Source: Gamsiella multidivaricata (Eukaryota; Mortierellomycota; Mortierellomycetes; Mortierellales; Mortierellaceae). From it: a stretch of DNA of 64,000 nt. Location: assembly GCF_025024155.1 (NCBI RefSeq), contig NW_026251716.1:558001-622000 (forward strand), written 5' to 3'. Shown one piece after another: positions 23,701 to 36,200 of the stretch (its first letter is position 1; every line of letters begins with the position of its first letter). The position numbers were made by a program, and so were the translations under genes. The notes under the pieces were generated by a model. That model searched no databases, was not told the DNA's origin, and saw only the letters and a list, made by a program, of their open reading frames with translations.

Positions 23701-25500
23701 AGATCACAATGAGACACAGTTGTGTGAGACGGCCTGCTGAAGGTGATTGTAGTGGTTTATGATTTTCACATTCCTTTAATGAACAATAGCGCAAAGCTGA
23801 GAGAAGAGAACGCCAAAAGCACGATCCTTTCTACATCGGCGGAGATCCTTCGCCAAAGGGCAGCAAGAAGGAGCAGGATGATCTGGATGTTGACGCAATT
23901 CCAATTGTTCAGCTGAGCATGGATGGGTTCGAAGGGAAGCCGATCGTCATTGGCAAGAGATCAAAGTCAGGACCGAAGAGAAAATCCAAGAGAAGAGAGA
24001 GATCGCGCTCACCCCCTGCCATTCCAGTCGTATTTGCGGCGGAGGAGATGCCCGAGGATGCCACCCTTTCTGCCAGTGATGACGAAAGCAAGACTAAAGC
24101 TGGGACTAACGCGTACTCGCAGGCAAGTGCAAAGGGTATCCTTGATAATGACGCATCTGCACTTCACTCGGTGGACCTCTCGATTCCTGTGGGTGAAGAT
24201 GAGCAGCTTCCACGTGCCAAGCCATACATGAAGCCGGAAGAGGTTCGCCAGTATGAAGACGAACTCGCACAGCGCCGTCGGCTCGAGGCTTTGCAGGCCA
24301 AGAAGGAGAAAAAGGAGAAAAAAGAGTCCAAGAAGTCCAAGTCCTCAAAGAAAGATGGAGCTAAGGTTGAGGAGAAGGAGACGAAAAAGAAGAACTCCAG
24401 GAAATCAACGACCAAGAAGGAGGCTTTGATTGCGTTGGAAACGCCGGCAAACGCCAAGGTGACCATCCCCGATCTACCAGGGTCTGCGGAAGCTGATGTA
24501 GAAGCGCCAGTTAAGACAAAGATCAAGAAGGACGGCACTAAGACCGAAACGAAGGCCAAGAAGAGTGAGAAGAGTGCGGGCACCAAAAAGACGGTCAAGG
24601 CCGCAATTGTTCATTTCCCTGAGCGATCCAATATGGAGCTAACCTTGGGCGAGAACGTGGCCTTGGTAAGTTTCTATTTATTACTTGATTGCAACATTGT
24701 CAATTATCAAATATGGGTCAATGGACTGACATCTAAACTGGGGGTTTCTCTATTAGACGTATGATATTGCTTTGGCACAGTCCAGTTTGGAGTCGCCCAC
24801 TGCCCCTGGCAGCGAGGCTGCAAGCGACCCAGTGATGTCAATCAACTTCAGAGTCCATAATCGCAACTTGACACAATCCGTCTCGTCTGTCCGTTTGGTG
24901 CTTGCAGACTCGTTCGATGTTCGTCTGAGTGAACCGCATGCAGGCAAAGACAGTGTGACAATTGCGTCCTCGATTGAGCCCCAGAGCAAAGCCGATATTT
25001 CTTTAGAACTCTTGATCCTAGGCCGTATCCGATATGAGCTCCGGGTGATGGGCACGGTGTTCTACGAGGTGAACGGCCACGAGGAATCGCTTGACTTCAG
25101 CTTTGGCATTCCACCGTCGACTTTTATGCTGGAGATCCCTCGACTGACGGGGGCAGAGTTCTCAAAGATTTTGACGGAACAATTGACATCGTTCTCGGCA
25201 ACAGGGTCAGCGACAGTCAAGTTAAGTGCTGGAACAACGGGTCAGGACGAGGCCTTTTGGGATGCGGTGGAAAAGATCACGAAGAAGGTGACACATACAC
25301 ATGTGGTTGAGGTTGTGGAGGGAGCAGCAAGTTTCTTTGGACAGAGTTGGCAGGGCTATCAGGTTGCTGGACTGATTAAAGTCAGAAAGGCGGAGGGTGA
25401 AGAGGAAGGATCGAAGGCAGTGGAGGTCGAGATGAAGTGTACAGACCAGTCATTTGTCGAGGGACTAGCTCGGGAGATTCTCGACGTGGAATCGTACTAG
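20797..25500 (+). CDS. APL5: AP-3 adaptor complex subunit delta
   Basis: Ten exons encode roughly 1,300 residues. Delta adaptin is a large subunit of AP-3, which sorts cargo from Golgi/endosomes to the vacuole by the alkaline-phosphatase route. The adaptin N-terminal solenoid is clear: FAHTLTDLIRGIRQNK, YIAKEIADIRLELR, YDMSWASFHVVEVMSS, KYIGLLALTKILPTHP, and LKCIDDPDISIRMRALDL. The C-terminal half is a long Lys/Glu/Ser-rich hinge (about 23560-24620), followed by an ear-like domain ending at SY. Start: the ATG at 20797 opens an MNMNMNG tract; two further in-frame ATGs within 12 bases make the exact start uncertain by four residues. The gene starts 250 bases after RFC1 in the same direction. 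Hinge low complexity is normal for the family. Confidence 0.95.
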
Positions 25501-25621
25501 CGTTGTTACAGACGCGAGGCTCGAGCGAGAAGTAACTGGAGAATAAAGACAAAGAAGATGCAATCGAACAGACTGCTGTATATCTTTCGATGTGCGCATA
25601 GGATAGGAGGTACGCTTTTTT

Positions 25622-25736
25622 CGCGGGGAAGCAGGACCGTAACGAGGATGACAGTGTGAGGCATGGGCCACCAGCCATTTCTTTTCATTCGCCCTGAGAA
25701 GAAACTAAAAAAATAGCTTTTTTCCAACTGTCTGTG
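25622..25736 (+). repeat. Promoter-like segment, duplicate 1
   Basis: About 115 bases, including the word CATTTCTTTTCATTCGCCC, match the segment at 26286-26442 in the same orientation. The second copy lies immediately upstream of pyruvate kinase and is longer because of a T tract. The two copies bracket the Crinkler-like fragment. Confidence 0.8.
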
Positions 25737-25769
25737 TACCCTACCAAGCTAGACCTTTGTACTATTCCT

Positions 25770-26240
25770 AGCTAATACATGTCACCCCCACTGATACGGC
25801 GGACGAGCTCAAAGAAGTCATCAAGGCCAAGAAGGACCCCGAATTCCACGGCAGTGCCGCTGACAAGCTCATTCTCGGTACATACCGTTATAGACCTTGA
25901 AAATGTTCTTGTCTGATGTAATTGGACCAGAGACATTGCTGCCACTGTATGTACTGGACCATGTAGGATGAGAGAGGTTCTATCCTTGAAAAATGGCGTA
26001 TCCATGCTGCGCCGGACAATGTAGAGCCAGGTATGAAATAAGGCGTTTGGTTAGGGCGAATAGCAATGTTGGACGCGAAGCGCTCTGTTCTTGTAGGAAA
26101 GGGGGGTGGTGTGAAAGGAAACGTGAAGAGGAACGTGCAAGCCACGGGTTTTCACCGAGCTGGAGCGAAGGGAGTAATGAGAGTGGTTGTGTGTTGGTGG
26201 GTAAGAGAGGATTGGAGGAGAGAGAGATGAAGGTCCGTTC
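25770..26240 (+). pseudogene. Possible Crinkler (CRN) N-terminal fragment
   Basis: From about 25785 the plus strand reads TDTADELKEVIKAKK, then DPEFHGSAADKLIL. This resembles the ubiquitin-like N-terminal module of Crinkler-type proteins (pattern LKxxIKAxKxxEFxxVxADxLxL), known from oomycetes and from chytrid and Mucoromycota fungi. No start codon in a good context, no downstream effector domain and only short further open frames follow, so this is read as a truncated relic. Recognition is by eye from one motif; an unrelated ubiquitin-like fold is possible. Confidence 0.4.
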
Positions 26241-26285
26241 GCGTTAATGCGAATTGTGCCCTATAGTTTTTTTGTTTCTTTTTTT

Positions 26286-26393
26286 TGTGGGGAAGTGACG
26301 AGGATGGCGGTGTGATGCAGGGGCCACCAGCCGTTTCTTTTCATTCGCCCTGAGAGCAGAGTTCAGGAAACTAAAGAAAAATAGCGCGCAGCT

Positions 26394-26431
<38 letters not shown>

Positions 26432-26442
26432 CCCACTGTCTG
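26286..26442 (+). repeat. Promoter-like segment, duplicate 2, with T34 tract
   Basis: This is the second copy of the 25622-25736 segment (shared words GGGCCACCAGCC and TTTCTTTTCATTCGCCCTGAGA), but interrupted by an extra AGCAGAGTTCAG-like insertion and by about 34 consecutive T (26397-26431). It ends about 170 bases before the pyruvate kinase ATG and probably lies in its promoter. Confidence 0.8.
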
Positions 26443-26615
26443 TGAAAGCAACGCAGCCAGAGAAGAGACGGTGTAACTTTGGGGGGGATGGATGGATGGA
26501 GCGGATCAATCGTCCACATATCTTTTCCCTGTGGTCTTCATCCAGCCACTCGACTCGACTCGCTCTTCTTCTCTCTCATTCACTCATCCTTTCTTCTCCT
26601 CATTCCTCATCAACC

Positions 26616-28734
26616 ATGGCCTACTCTCCCCGCGAGCCCATCAAAACCAACCTCGAGTGGGTCTCGGCCCTGTCGATCGATGTCGAGCCCTCTGCGGTCC
26701 GTCGCTCTACCATTATCTGCACCATCGGTAATACAGCTGTAAAGACTTTCGAAAGGTTCATACATCAGATAAGGGGGAAGGAGTATGCACAGGCTTATCG
26801 TTTCATTTCTGCTTTCATCCTTCATGCCAAGGTCCAAACACAAACAAGGTCGAAATGATCACGGCGCTGCGGCGCGAAGGCATGAATATCGTTCGCATGG
26901 TACGCAAATCAAGCAAGGCAAACACGTCCATACATTGATGTAGAGAAGACGGGTCAAGAACAAGTGATTAACCGATGCTGTTTGTTGTTGTATCACCCTT
27001 GCCGCCGTTTTTTTATATTTCAAACTTGTTTGCTATAGAACTTTAGCCATGGCACGTACGAATACCACAAATCGGTCATTGACAATACGCGCAAGAGCTG
27101 TGCCGAGCACCCTGGCAAACCCGTCGCCATCGCGCTCGACACCAAAGGTCCCGAGATCCGCACAGGGCAGATGGCCAACGGAGTGGATGTGCCCTTTGTT
27201 GCGGGTCACACCATGACATTCACGACAGACGAACAATATGCGGAAGCCAGTACAGATCAAGTGCTGTATATTGACTACAAGAACATTACCAAAGTGCTCG
27301 AGCCTGGCAAGGTCATCTATATTGACGATGGTGTCATGTCCTTCAAGGTGCTCGAGATTGTAGATGAGAAGAATCTGAAGGTTATCGCCTTGAACAATGG
27401 CAAGCTGTCGTCGAAGAAGGGTGTCAACCTGCCGAGGACCGATGTAGATCTACCGGCATTGTCGGAAAAGGATAAGGCGGACCTGAAATTTGGGGTGGAG
27501 CAGAATGTAGACATGATCTTCGCGTCTTTCATTCGGAGCGGTGAGGATGTCCGAGAGATTCGCCGCGCCTTGGGGGAGGCCGGAAAGCACATTAAGGTTA
27601 TTTCGAAAATTGAGAACTATCAGGTAACGAACCAGCGCCTGTTTTTATGGGGCGGGAGTTCGCGCTTTCCTTTACGCGGTTAAAAATGCACATTCGACAA
27701 TTGAATGTCTAACTATATAAGCATCTCATCTGTTTGGTCCAGGGAGTCCAAAATTTCGATGACATTCTATCCGAGACGGATGGAGTCATGGTTGCCCGCG
27801 GCGATTTAGGTATCGAAATCCCATGCTCGACCGTCTTCTTGGCCCAAAAGATGATGATTGCAAAGTGCAACATTGCAGGCAAACCCGTCATCTGCGCCAC
27901 GCAGATGCTCGAATCAATGACAGTACGTGGAGATTGTCTATAGACCTCATGGAGACATTCGCCGCTAAATTGTTGTTCCAGGAAGAGACGGATATAAAAA
28001 GCCCGTGCGAACTCATGTGCAACCACTTTCTTCTTTTTCCTCTTTACAAAGTACAACCCTCGGCCGACGCGAGCAGAGGTCTCAGATGTGGCGAATGCAA
28101 TCTTGGATGGCGCCGACTGTGTTATGCTGTCAGGAGAAACCGCCAAGGGAACATATCCACTGGAGGCAGTGCGGACCATGCATGAGACATGTCTGCTGGC
28201 CGAGTCTGCTATTTGCTATCCGCCGTTGTTCAATGAAATCAGGGATATGACTCCCAGACCAACCGAGACCACAGAGACCGTAGCCTCATCTGCAGTGTCG
28301 GCAGCTCATGAGCAGGAAGCAGGTGCGATTATTGTTCTGACGACCAGCGGAGCGACAGCGCGCCTGGTGAGCAAATACAGACCCAAGTGTCCGATCATTT
28401 GCCTAACGAGATATGGGTCGACGGCAAGGCAAGTCCACTTGCACCGGGGATGCTATCCCTATCATTACCAAGTCGAGCGTCATTCTGATTGGCAGGAAGA
28501 TGTTGGTAAGCAATTTTTATTTCTCGTCCCTTTCAGGGTATTGCTCTTTGCTGTAGCTGCCGGGTCCTGATTCAGTGCATTTTATTTCTCGCAATAGATG
28601 CTCGCCTGCAATACGGGATGAGGAAGGGCATTGAGGAAGGGTTGTTGAAGAAGGGCGATGTGGTGGTGATGATTCAGGGATGGAAAGGCGGACTCGGCAA
28701 CACGAACACCCTTCGTGTCCTCCACGCCGAGTAG
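26616..28734 (+). CDS. Pyruvate kinase
   Basis: Six exons (26616-26727, 26832-26899, 27039-27623, 27743-27922, 28052-28505, 28598-28734) give 511 residues, the normal length. It transfers phosphate from phosphoenolpyruvate to ADP in the last step of glycolysis. Signatures: [17 protein letters not shown] at the N-terminus; [15 protein letters not shown]; the catalytic lysine in [10 protein letters not shown]; the metal-binding [12 protein letters not shown]; and [13 protein letters not shown]. The C-terminal effector-binding domain contains [28 protein letters not shown] and DARLQYGM. Both the N-terminal junction within TIG|PNTNK and the last junction within DV|DARL are phase-consistent. The ATG context is ACCATGG. 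Upstream lies the duplicated segment described separately. Confidence 0.97.
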
Positions 28735-29269
28735 ATAGCCAGCGCCTTAACCCTTGGCCCCTCCTTCAGTCGTTCGCGCAGACACAGATCTGCGGGAGTT
28801 GAGTAGCTGGCACGTTTTTGCTCGAAATAAACCGCAAACCTTAACCTGTAATTGAACGCGAAGCACTCTCTGGGACACGCTGCATGGACACATGCACAAA
28901 CGTTGCAGAGCGCCTTTTCGCATTCCAAAGTGAATAAAGATCCACAGGCTGGTGCTGCACAAGACGATGCGGCCCCTTTGGTAGCCGATAAGCCCACTGC
29001 GTCTAAGGGAATCGAAGCAAACAGAATGTCACGTAAGCTTCCTTCTGTTCAATGGCGATCAGGACATGTCACTATGGAAGGAACGATAGCAACTGAAGCA
29101 CACATCTTTCTCGTCAAGGGTACGACGTCCTATGATATGCTCGTTTCCGCTCATTGCCCGATTGAACGAGGGAGGGAGGGAGGCGTGACGCCCGTCACTA
29201 CACCCCTCTCATTCACGCTAAAATTAAAAAGGAGCATTTCTTCATTCATTCTACATTCATCTCCATCTA

Positions 29270-29305
<36 letters not shown>

Positions 29306-29434
29306 ATTCTCAAATCCTTACACTACTCCTCCCCCTGCAGCAACGGCTCCGTTCCCACGCGCACCACTCATTCCTCCCCATTGCGACAACAGCTTTGGAG
29401 ACAGACAAAATCGAAACCAGGAAATAACACCTCA
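28735..29434. other. Intergenic: 3' flank of pyruvate kinase and leader of the SH3 adaptor
   Basis: No gene is recognised. The half next to the SH3 gene has about 29 T in a row (29273-29301) and C/T-rich sequence, a likely leader/promoter. A frame at 28852-29427 is interrupted in meaning by the T tract (poly-Phe) and resembles no family. Confidence 0.4.
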
Positions 29435-32400
29435 ACATGGGTACGTGGAAATGACCCTGTGAGAACCTTGCTTCATGTCGAGGATGTCTTTGCACTGCAT
29501 GTCTTGCTCTGGACTGCAAGCTAACGCGAAATACTACACCGCTCTATTTCCATGGTGTGCCTCGGGAACAATGTCGTTGCGTCTAATGACCGAAACCTGC
29601 AGCTTCAACGACCTATATTGTGCACCACGGCTACGATGCCGAAAAGGACGACGAGCTGACCCTCGAAGTTGGAGACCTCATCGCTGTCTCAGACATGTCT
29701 GACCCAGGCTGGTGGGTCGGCGAGAGGGTCAAGGACGGCAAGGCTGGCTGGTTCCCGTCCAACGTAAGCCTACTTCATAAACACACCTTTTTTTTTTTTT
29801 TTTTTTTTTTGGGCGTTATTTCCGTGCATTAGGAACTTCAGGAACAACAGGAGAGGGTATATGAGCAGGGCAACCTGTATGGACTTCCACCTCACACTTC
29901 AATGACTCTATTACCAACTCGACTAGTTTGTTAACCCATACGAAAAACCAGCTGAAACGGCTGTCCCCGTGGCACCTGCTCCAGTTTCTCCCACCGAACA
30001 CAAGCAGGAAGGTAAACGATAGAAAAACGTAATTTGTATGCACCGTGTGGGTACAAAGTCCGTCGTACTAATCTCTGGTTTTCGGTTTGTGAACACACAT
30101 GAAATAAAAAAATAAAAAAAACCCCCATTATAGGACCTATCCTTGCCAGAGTGGAATATGACTACGAAGCAAAGGAGCCAGGAGAGCTGTCGCTGGAGGC
30201 AGGCCGTGTGGTCACCGTTCTTGAATCGAGTGACTCGGCCTGGTGGAAAGGCGATTTGAACGGCAAGGTCGGAACATTCCCCAGCAATGTAAGTTGAGCA
30301 TTTGCCCAATTGAGCAACTTTGTCCCTCCTCAAGCCGAAGCAAAATGATGACGCTTTTTCTCGTTTTTCACTTGATTTGATAGTATGTCAAACTCATCGA
30401 GAGCAAGGATGAGGAAAGCTCTGAAGACAAACCTACAAAGTTCAGGTTGGCAGCGTTTGGAGTCAAGCAAGGAGGACTCGGTTCGTTGTTCGCAGGAGGC
30501 GTCATTCCTGGGCTGAAGAAGACCGGTGGTCTGAAGAAACTAGGAGGCGCCGAATCATCTGGTCCTTCAGCAGCACCAGCACCAGCACCAGCAGCCTCAG
30601 TAGTCCCCTCAGTCCTTACTGGAAGCGCATCCAAGAGGAGCTCAGTGGATGAGCCCCGCTCTCCGGCAGTCAGCAGCGCTCCACCCTCAAAACTCACACC
30701 TCCTGTCGCAGAAGAGGTCCTCGCACCGTTGATCAATCCGGCTCCGGCCCGTGCCGTCCCTCCACCAGCCCCTGTGGAGGAGGTTGCTGCAACTCCCGAG
30801 CCACGTATTCCCAGCCGTGCGAAGAAGCCCAAAGGTACTGTAATATTTTATTAGGTTGTTATTCGATTGAAGTGCTTGTAATAGGAGATAGAAGTACCAA
30901 CGCTTTCCCCCTTCGCCCTTTTCTTTCCTTTCTTTTCTTTTTTTTTTTCTTTCTCGATCCATAGCCAAGCATATCAGGGCTCTGGTTGTCTACGAATACA
31001 CGGCACAGGAGGACGATGAGATCTCGCTGGAGAAAGGATCGTCAGTAACCGTGCTCGACAAGATGGGTGACGAGGGCTGGTGGTCCGGCAAAAACGAGCA
31101 GGGCGAGATCGGCAACTTTCCCTCAGACTTTGTTCAGGAAATCAAGGAGGATGCAGTTCAGTCCCCAACCATCGCCTCAACGTCTTCATTTCCAACTCCT
31201 GCTGTTGCTGCCACTGTCGCTGCAGCAGCTGTTCCTTCAGAAGAACCCCCGAAATCGCCAGTGCACCCTCGCTTGCCTGTTCACGCCCCAGTAGCACTTC
31301 CGGCCGTTCCTACGGAACCCCTTCGTACTGAACCAGTCCGTGCCAAAACAAATGAGACACCACTGACGACTCCTCCGCCGATCCCTCGTAGCTCTCGTCC
31401 ACCCTCAATGATCGCCTCGCCTACGTCCTCGTCAGCCCAGCTTAACTATGCCGGACCTGTCCACGGCGGCCCACCTCTGCCTGTATCGCCTCCTAGAAGA
31501 ATGTCGACGGCCTCCCGCTCTAGCAGCAGCAGGGTCCCTGTGTCTCCCCATCAGGCCAATGCACCTGACCTCCCTAACTCTGACCGACAGTTTTTGCCGG
31601 ATGAGGCCCCCAGCGCCCTCGCCTCTATCCCTCAGGACCAAGAAGACTCTCAGGAGACAGAAGAGGTCCCCACTCCCGCCCCACAGGGTCAAGGCTCTCA
31701 AGAGATCCCCGCCTACACTGACATTCGGGTGCCTCCTCATAACACTCTACCTCCCGTTCCCAGCTCTGACCGACAATTTTTGCCACCTATTACGGATGAA
31801 GCCCCTAGCACCCCCGCCCCCATCCCGCAGGACCAAGAAGGCTCTCAGGAGGCTATTGCCGCTGACCACTCGAACCGTAGCTCTTATATCCTCCCGACAC
31901 CGGTGTCTCGTAACCGTCCGCTGCCACCGTTGGCGAGACCACCGTCGATCCATCAGATCACTGAGAACAAGAGGAGGTCGGTTGTGCTTCCACCCACGGC
32001 ACACTTACCTCCGGTTCCGAGCGAGGCTGAGGAGGCTGTTGCGCAGGAGCCAGAAACTACACTCAAGGAAGAAGAGAAAGAGAAAGAACCGGAAGTAGAG
32101 GAAGTGAAGCCGCATCAGGAGCATGAGGAAGCTGCGCCGCCAGAGCATGAGGGAGCTGCGCCGCCAGAGCATGATGTTCAAGTGGAGCAAGAGGAACCCG
32201 GCACTGTAGTTGCTCCGGGTGACACGGAGGAACATGCCCACAAGGAGCAGCAGGAGGATGTTCCAGAGACTGCTACTACTCTTGATACTACTCCTGCTGC
32301 TGAAGCGGATGAGGAGACTGCTGCTGCCGTGGAGGAAAAGGAGCCTGAGAAACCCAAGTTGCCCGAGATGGAGGGTTCTGGGCCTGCGCTGAGCCATGCA

Positions 32401-33094
32401 TCAAGACCTCGACCTGCCAAGGGTCGTAAGCCCCCCTCAGCACCACTGCCCAACCCTGAGACTAGCTTTGTATCGCAACTGGAAGCTGAAGTCAAGGCTG
32501 TAAGTCCCAATAATTGCTGACTATGGACCTCTGCAAAAATGCTCTTCTTGGGGTCAAAAACGAGGACTAATAATGAAACGCTCTATTTGGTAGGCACCTA
32601 TTCCTGAGGAAAGGAAGCCCGAATCCACTCCAGCTTCTGCCAATGTTCCCCCCGCTGTCGAGAAGGCGGTCCCACTACCACCCCCCAAGCCCATCAAGCC
32701 CATTTTCCAAAAGTTCCCTACACCCTTCGCCGGTGCCCAACCAGCCTCTGTGTCCTTGCGTCCAACGGGCCGCCGTACAGACGCGCCTCAGAGCCCCGTC
32801 AATTCAAGTTTGGAATCCTCATCCTCTGCGCCTGCAAGTACGACTGCTGCTGGATCGGGGGGTGCACCTCCACCTGCAGGAGGTGTCAAATCCTTAACCT
32901 CACGGTTCGGACAGTTCCAGGGCGTGCCTGCTTCGGGCAATAACTCTGCAGTGCTGGAGCTTGAGATTGCAAAACTCCGTCGCTGGATGACCGAGGAACT
33001 CGATCGTGTCAAGAAGGAGCTTGCGGATGAGCGTGAGAGTCGCGAGAAGCTTCAGGAAGAAGTTAACCAGCTCAGGGCTCAGTTGATGGGTTAA
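29435..33094 (+). CDS. Three-SH3 adaptor with C-terminal coiled coil (CIN85/CD2AP-like architecture)
   Basis: Seven exons (29435-29438, 29603-29763, 29927-30011, 30134-30288, 30384-30834, 30965-32499, 32594-33094) give 963 residues. Exon 1 holds only ATG plus one base. SH3-1 (about residues 4-60: ALYDY-like HHGYDAEKDDELTLEVGD, GWWVGER, GWFPSN), SH3-2 (ARVEYDYEAKEPGELSLEAG, AWWKGDLNGKVGTFPSN) and SH3-3 (ALVVYEYTAQEDDEISLEKG, GWWSGKN, GNFPSDFV) are separated by linkers. A long Pro/Ser/Glu-rich region with many PxxP-type stretches follows, and the last about 50 residues form a coiled coil (LELEIAKLRRWMTEELDRVK). Family knowledge: such adaptors link endocytic, ubiquitin and actin factors. The architecture is seen; orthology to CIN85/CD2AP and an endocytic role are inferred. 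Abp1/Sla1-type fungal adaptors are alternatives. Confidence 0.88.
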
Positions 33095-33139
33095 AAATAA
33101 CATTGTGAACAATCGCAATTACCATTAAAACACGGTATT

Positions 33140-33171
33140 CTTATTTTATTTTATTTTATTTTATTTTATTA
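33140..33171. repeat. (TTTTA)n pentanucleotide between convergent genes
   Basis: About six perfect TTTTA units lie in the 111-base gap between the stop codons of the SH3 adaptor and Aquarius. Convergent 3' ends this close probably have overlapping untranslated regions. Confidence 0.85.
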
Positions 33172-33205
33172 TGCGTTGCATGCAGCAAAGTGAAAGTGGC
33201 TATTG

Positions 33206-36200
33206 TTAGTCGACATCCATGGTTGGGTTCTCCTGCTCAGTAGAACCCTCTGCCATCTCTACATCCGCAGTGGCAGCATCGCCAGCAGGAGCAATATTCT
33301 CGGTCTCCTCTGAAGGAGGCTGCAAGCTTTGGATATACGTCTGCTGCAACTGAACCGCATACTGCTGCTGCTCCTTCATCATGCCAAACACGTACTCGCC
33401 AATCTGACTGACACTTTCAATCTCATAATCCTTGGTCTTTGCTGCCTCCTTCTCCTTGGCTTCCTCCTTCTCCGCCTTGTTCTTCTTGGCCTTTTTGGTC
33501 TTTTTGCCGCCCTTCTTCTGTGCTTGTTCTTCCTCTGCCTCTTTAGCGACAGCATCCTCCTTTGTCTTCTCGTCTCCAGTACCGCCAGTAATCAAACGCG
33601 TGGTATTCGGATACATCTCTCCAGTCTTGAGCCACAGCTTCGTGGGTCGTTCCAGCAGTCTTTTAAACGCCGGCTCGAGCTCGTGGCAGTTCTGGAACAG
33701 CTTTTGGCGACCAAAGATGTACAGGCCCAAACGGGCACGGGAGAGCGCCACAATCAGACGGCGTACATCGCGAACATGTCCTACGGCTTTTGTCCTGACC
33801 AGCGACAGCAGCACATCTAAAAGATTAGTAAAAAAAAAAAATTGACATGAGTTTCATGCCAACGCCGCTTTCGATGTGCCACCATTTGAGCATGAAATGT
33901 ATATCCATCCTTGTATTACTCACAGTCGTTCTGTTGACCTTGGTACTTGTCGACGGTCGCAACACATGCAGGTCGTCCAAAGATTGGGTTCCAGCTGCAC
34001 CGCTGATTCAGGACGTCGCGGATCAAATCCTTCTGTCCATTATACGTCGTTAGGATGGTGATCTTCTCGGCCGGATAGCCCAGCAACCGCATGTACTGGT
34101 ACACTGCCACCACGTACTCAGCCTCTCCCAAATTCTGAATAAAATGAGGCCGTGGTGCAGTCTCACCCTGTCCCTTGAAATTATCCACGTTCACAAATTG
34201 GTAGTCGTACAAGAATCCAGGGTTGGCGAACCTGAACTCCTCCCTTTCCGTGATGTTTGGCAGGTCGCCCAAGTTTTTGTACCGCCACTTGTACAGCGCT
34301 GCCATATCTGAGCGTGCACGACCCTGCGCATCCAGCTCGACCGTGGGTACGCCCAAACGCACGAACCGCGTAAACATACTCTGCTCCATGTTGCCGTACT
34401 GCTGGAATGAAGTATTCTTGACCACGGGTGGAAGCTGGTTATGGTCTCCGATTAGGATCACACGCTTCAGGCGGTTCACGCCGTCTTCGGGTTCTTGCAA
34501 CAGCATGGGGATAAACGTCTCGACCTCCAGAATCTGAGCAGCCTCTTCCATCACGATGTTGTCGTACTTGAATCCAAGGTTCACGAGCTCGCGGCGCTTG
34601 AGCGCAGCATGCGTGCATGTCATCGCAATGATCTTAGCCTCCTTTGTCAGCAAATAATTGGCCCTGTCGTAGCTTGTGCGAAGCAACTCGAATGCGGAAA
34701 CCTCCTCCAGCTGCTCAAACAGCTTGCCTAGATGACGGAAGCAGCCCTGCGCAGCCTCCATGGCGTCTTCGAAGGTGGCGCAATCTGAGAACAGAGGTGA
34801 GGGCGCATTGCTGAAGTAGACTTTGAACGGGAACAGCTCCTTGACTAGCTCGATACTCTGCTCACTCTCCTCCTTGCTGCTCACTTGGCGTTCAAACTCT
34901 CTCCACATGGGAATGACGTGGTATGAATTGAAGTAACCAGCAGTCTCACATGTCGATCCATGCTCGCCTCCAATCTCCAATGAATATGCCAAGCGATCGA
35001 CCTCCGCCAATAAATTGACACGCTTCTCCAAGAATGAGGTGACACGACCATACTTGCTGAAGCTGAGCTCCGTGTTCAATTCCTCTTCTCCGTGACCCAA
35101 ACGCAATAAGTGGCGCTCATCTACATCCAAGGCGATAATTTTCTCAAAGAGCTGGTTCAGGGCTTGGTTCGAGTGCGTGACGAGAAGCGTGTGCTGGTTC
35201 GGGAAATTGTTGTAGAGGTTGGCGATGATCTGGACCGCGACATCCGTCTTTCCTGTTCCAGGAGGTCCGACAACCAACGTCAATCCTGGGTTCGTTCCTG
35301 CCTTGATCGCCTCCACCTGCGTAGGAGTGAACCGGACCTGGTTTCTGTTGGGAATATCCTCAGGGTAAGGGCCCATATTGGGAGTCCTATATGTGCTCAC
35401 AATCAGCTCGTCCTGCGCCTGCTCTTCCTGACCCTTGTTAGCCTTCTCTTTCTTTCCCTTCTCGCCACCCTTCTTCTTCTTTGAGCCCGAAGTAGCAGCC
35501 TCTACAGCTTCCGGGAACTTGACAACGAACGGTACACCCAATGCACTTTCATCACCATTCTTTGCCTTGACGGTCATACCAGGAAAGGAAGCCTTGAGAT
35601 GATCCAGATCCAAGAATGTGTCCCTGAAATCGATTTCTCTAATCTGTCGCTTCAGCTGCGAGTAATGTGCGCTGTTGGGGTTTCCGTATCCTAAGAACAC
35701 ATCGTGGAGCCACTCCGGTACCATCAGATCGCTCTGCATCAGATCGCGGATTGTCTCCAGTACGGGTTTGAAGTTGTTCTCTTGAGGTTTCCTGCGCAGA
35801 ACAATGTTGAATGTCTGGTACACGTCGGACCCACCATTCTTCTTGACATTCTCCTGATCAATCTTATACTGGTTAGGGTCCAGTGCCACGCGGAAGGTCC
35901 TTGTGTTACCGGTGCGATGATCCTGGATCATTTGAGGATCGCTCTTCTTGTAGTCAAAGGGCCTGCCATTGGGTCCAATCACGCTCACAACCTCACATCC
36001 ACGAACGCATTTGAGACCATAGTGCTTTCGGAAGGAGACCTTGCCATCCCATTGCTCATCAATGTCCTCATGCGCCTCAATCGTCAACAGGAACAAGATA
36101 TCGTGCTCACGGATAGCTTCCCATTCTGCCTGAATCGCATCGGTGTATTTCCTGACATTGAACGTAACATCCGCGGTGATTAAGGAAGGCTTATCCTCAC

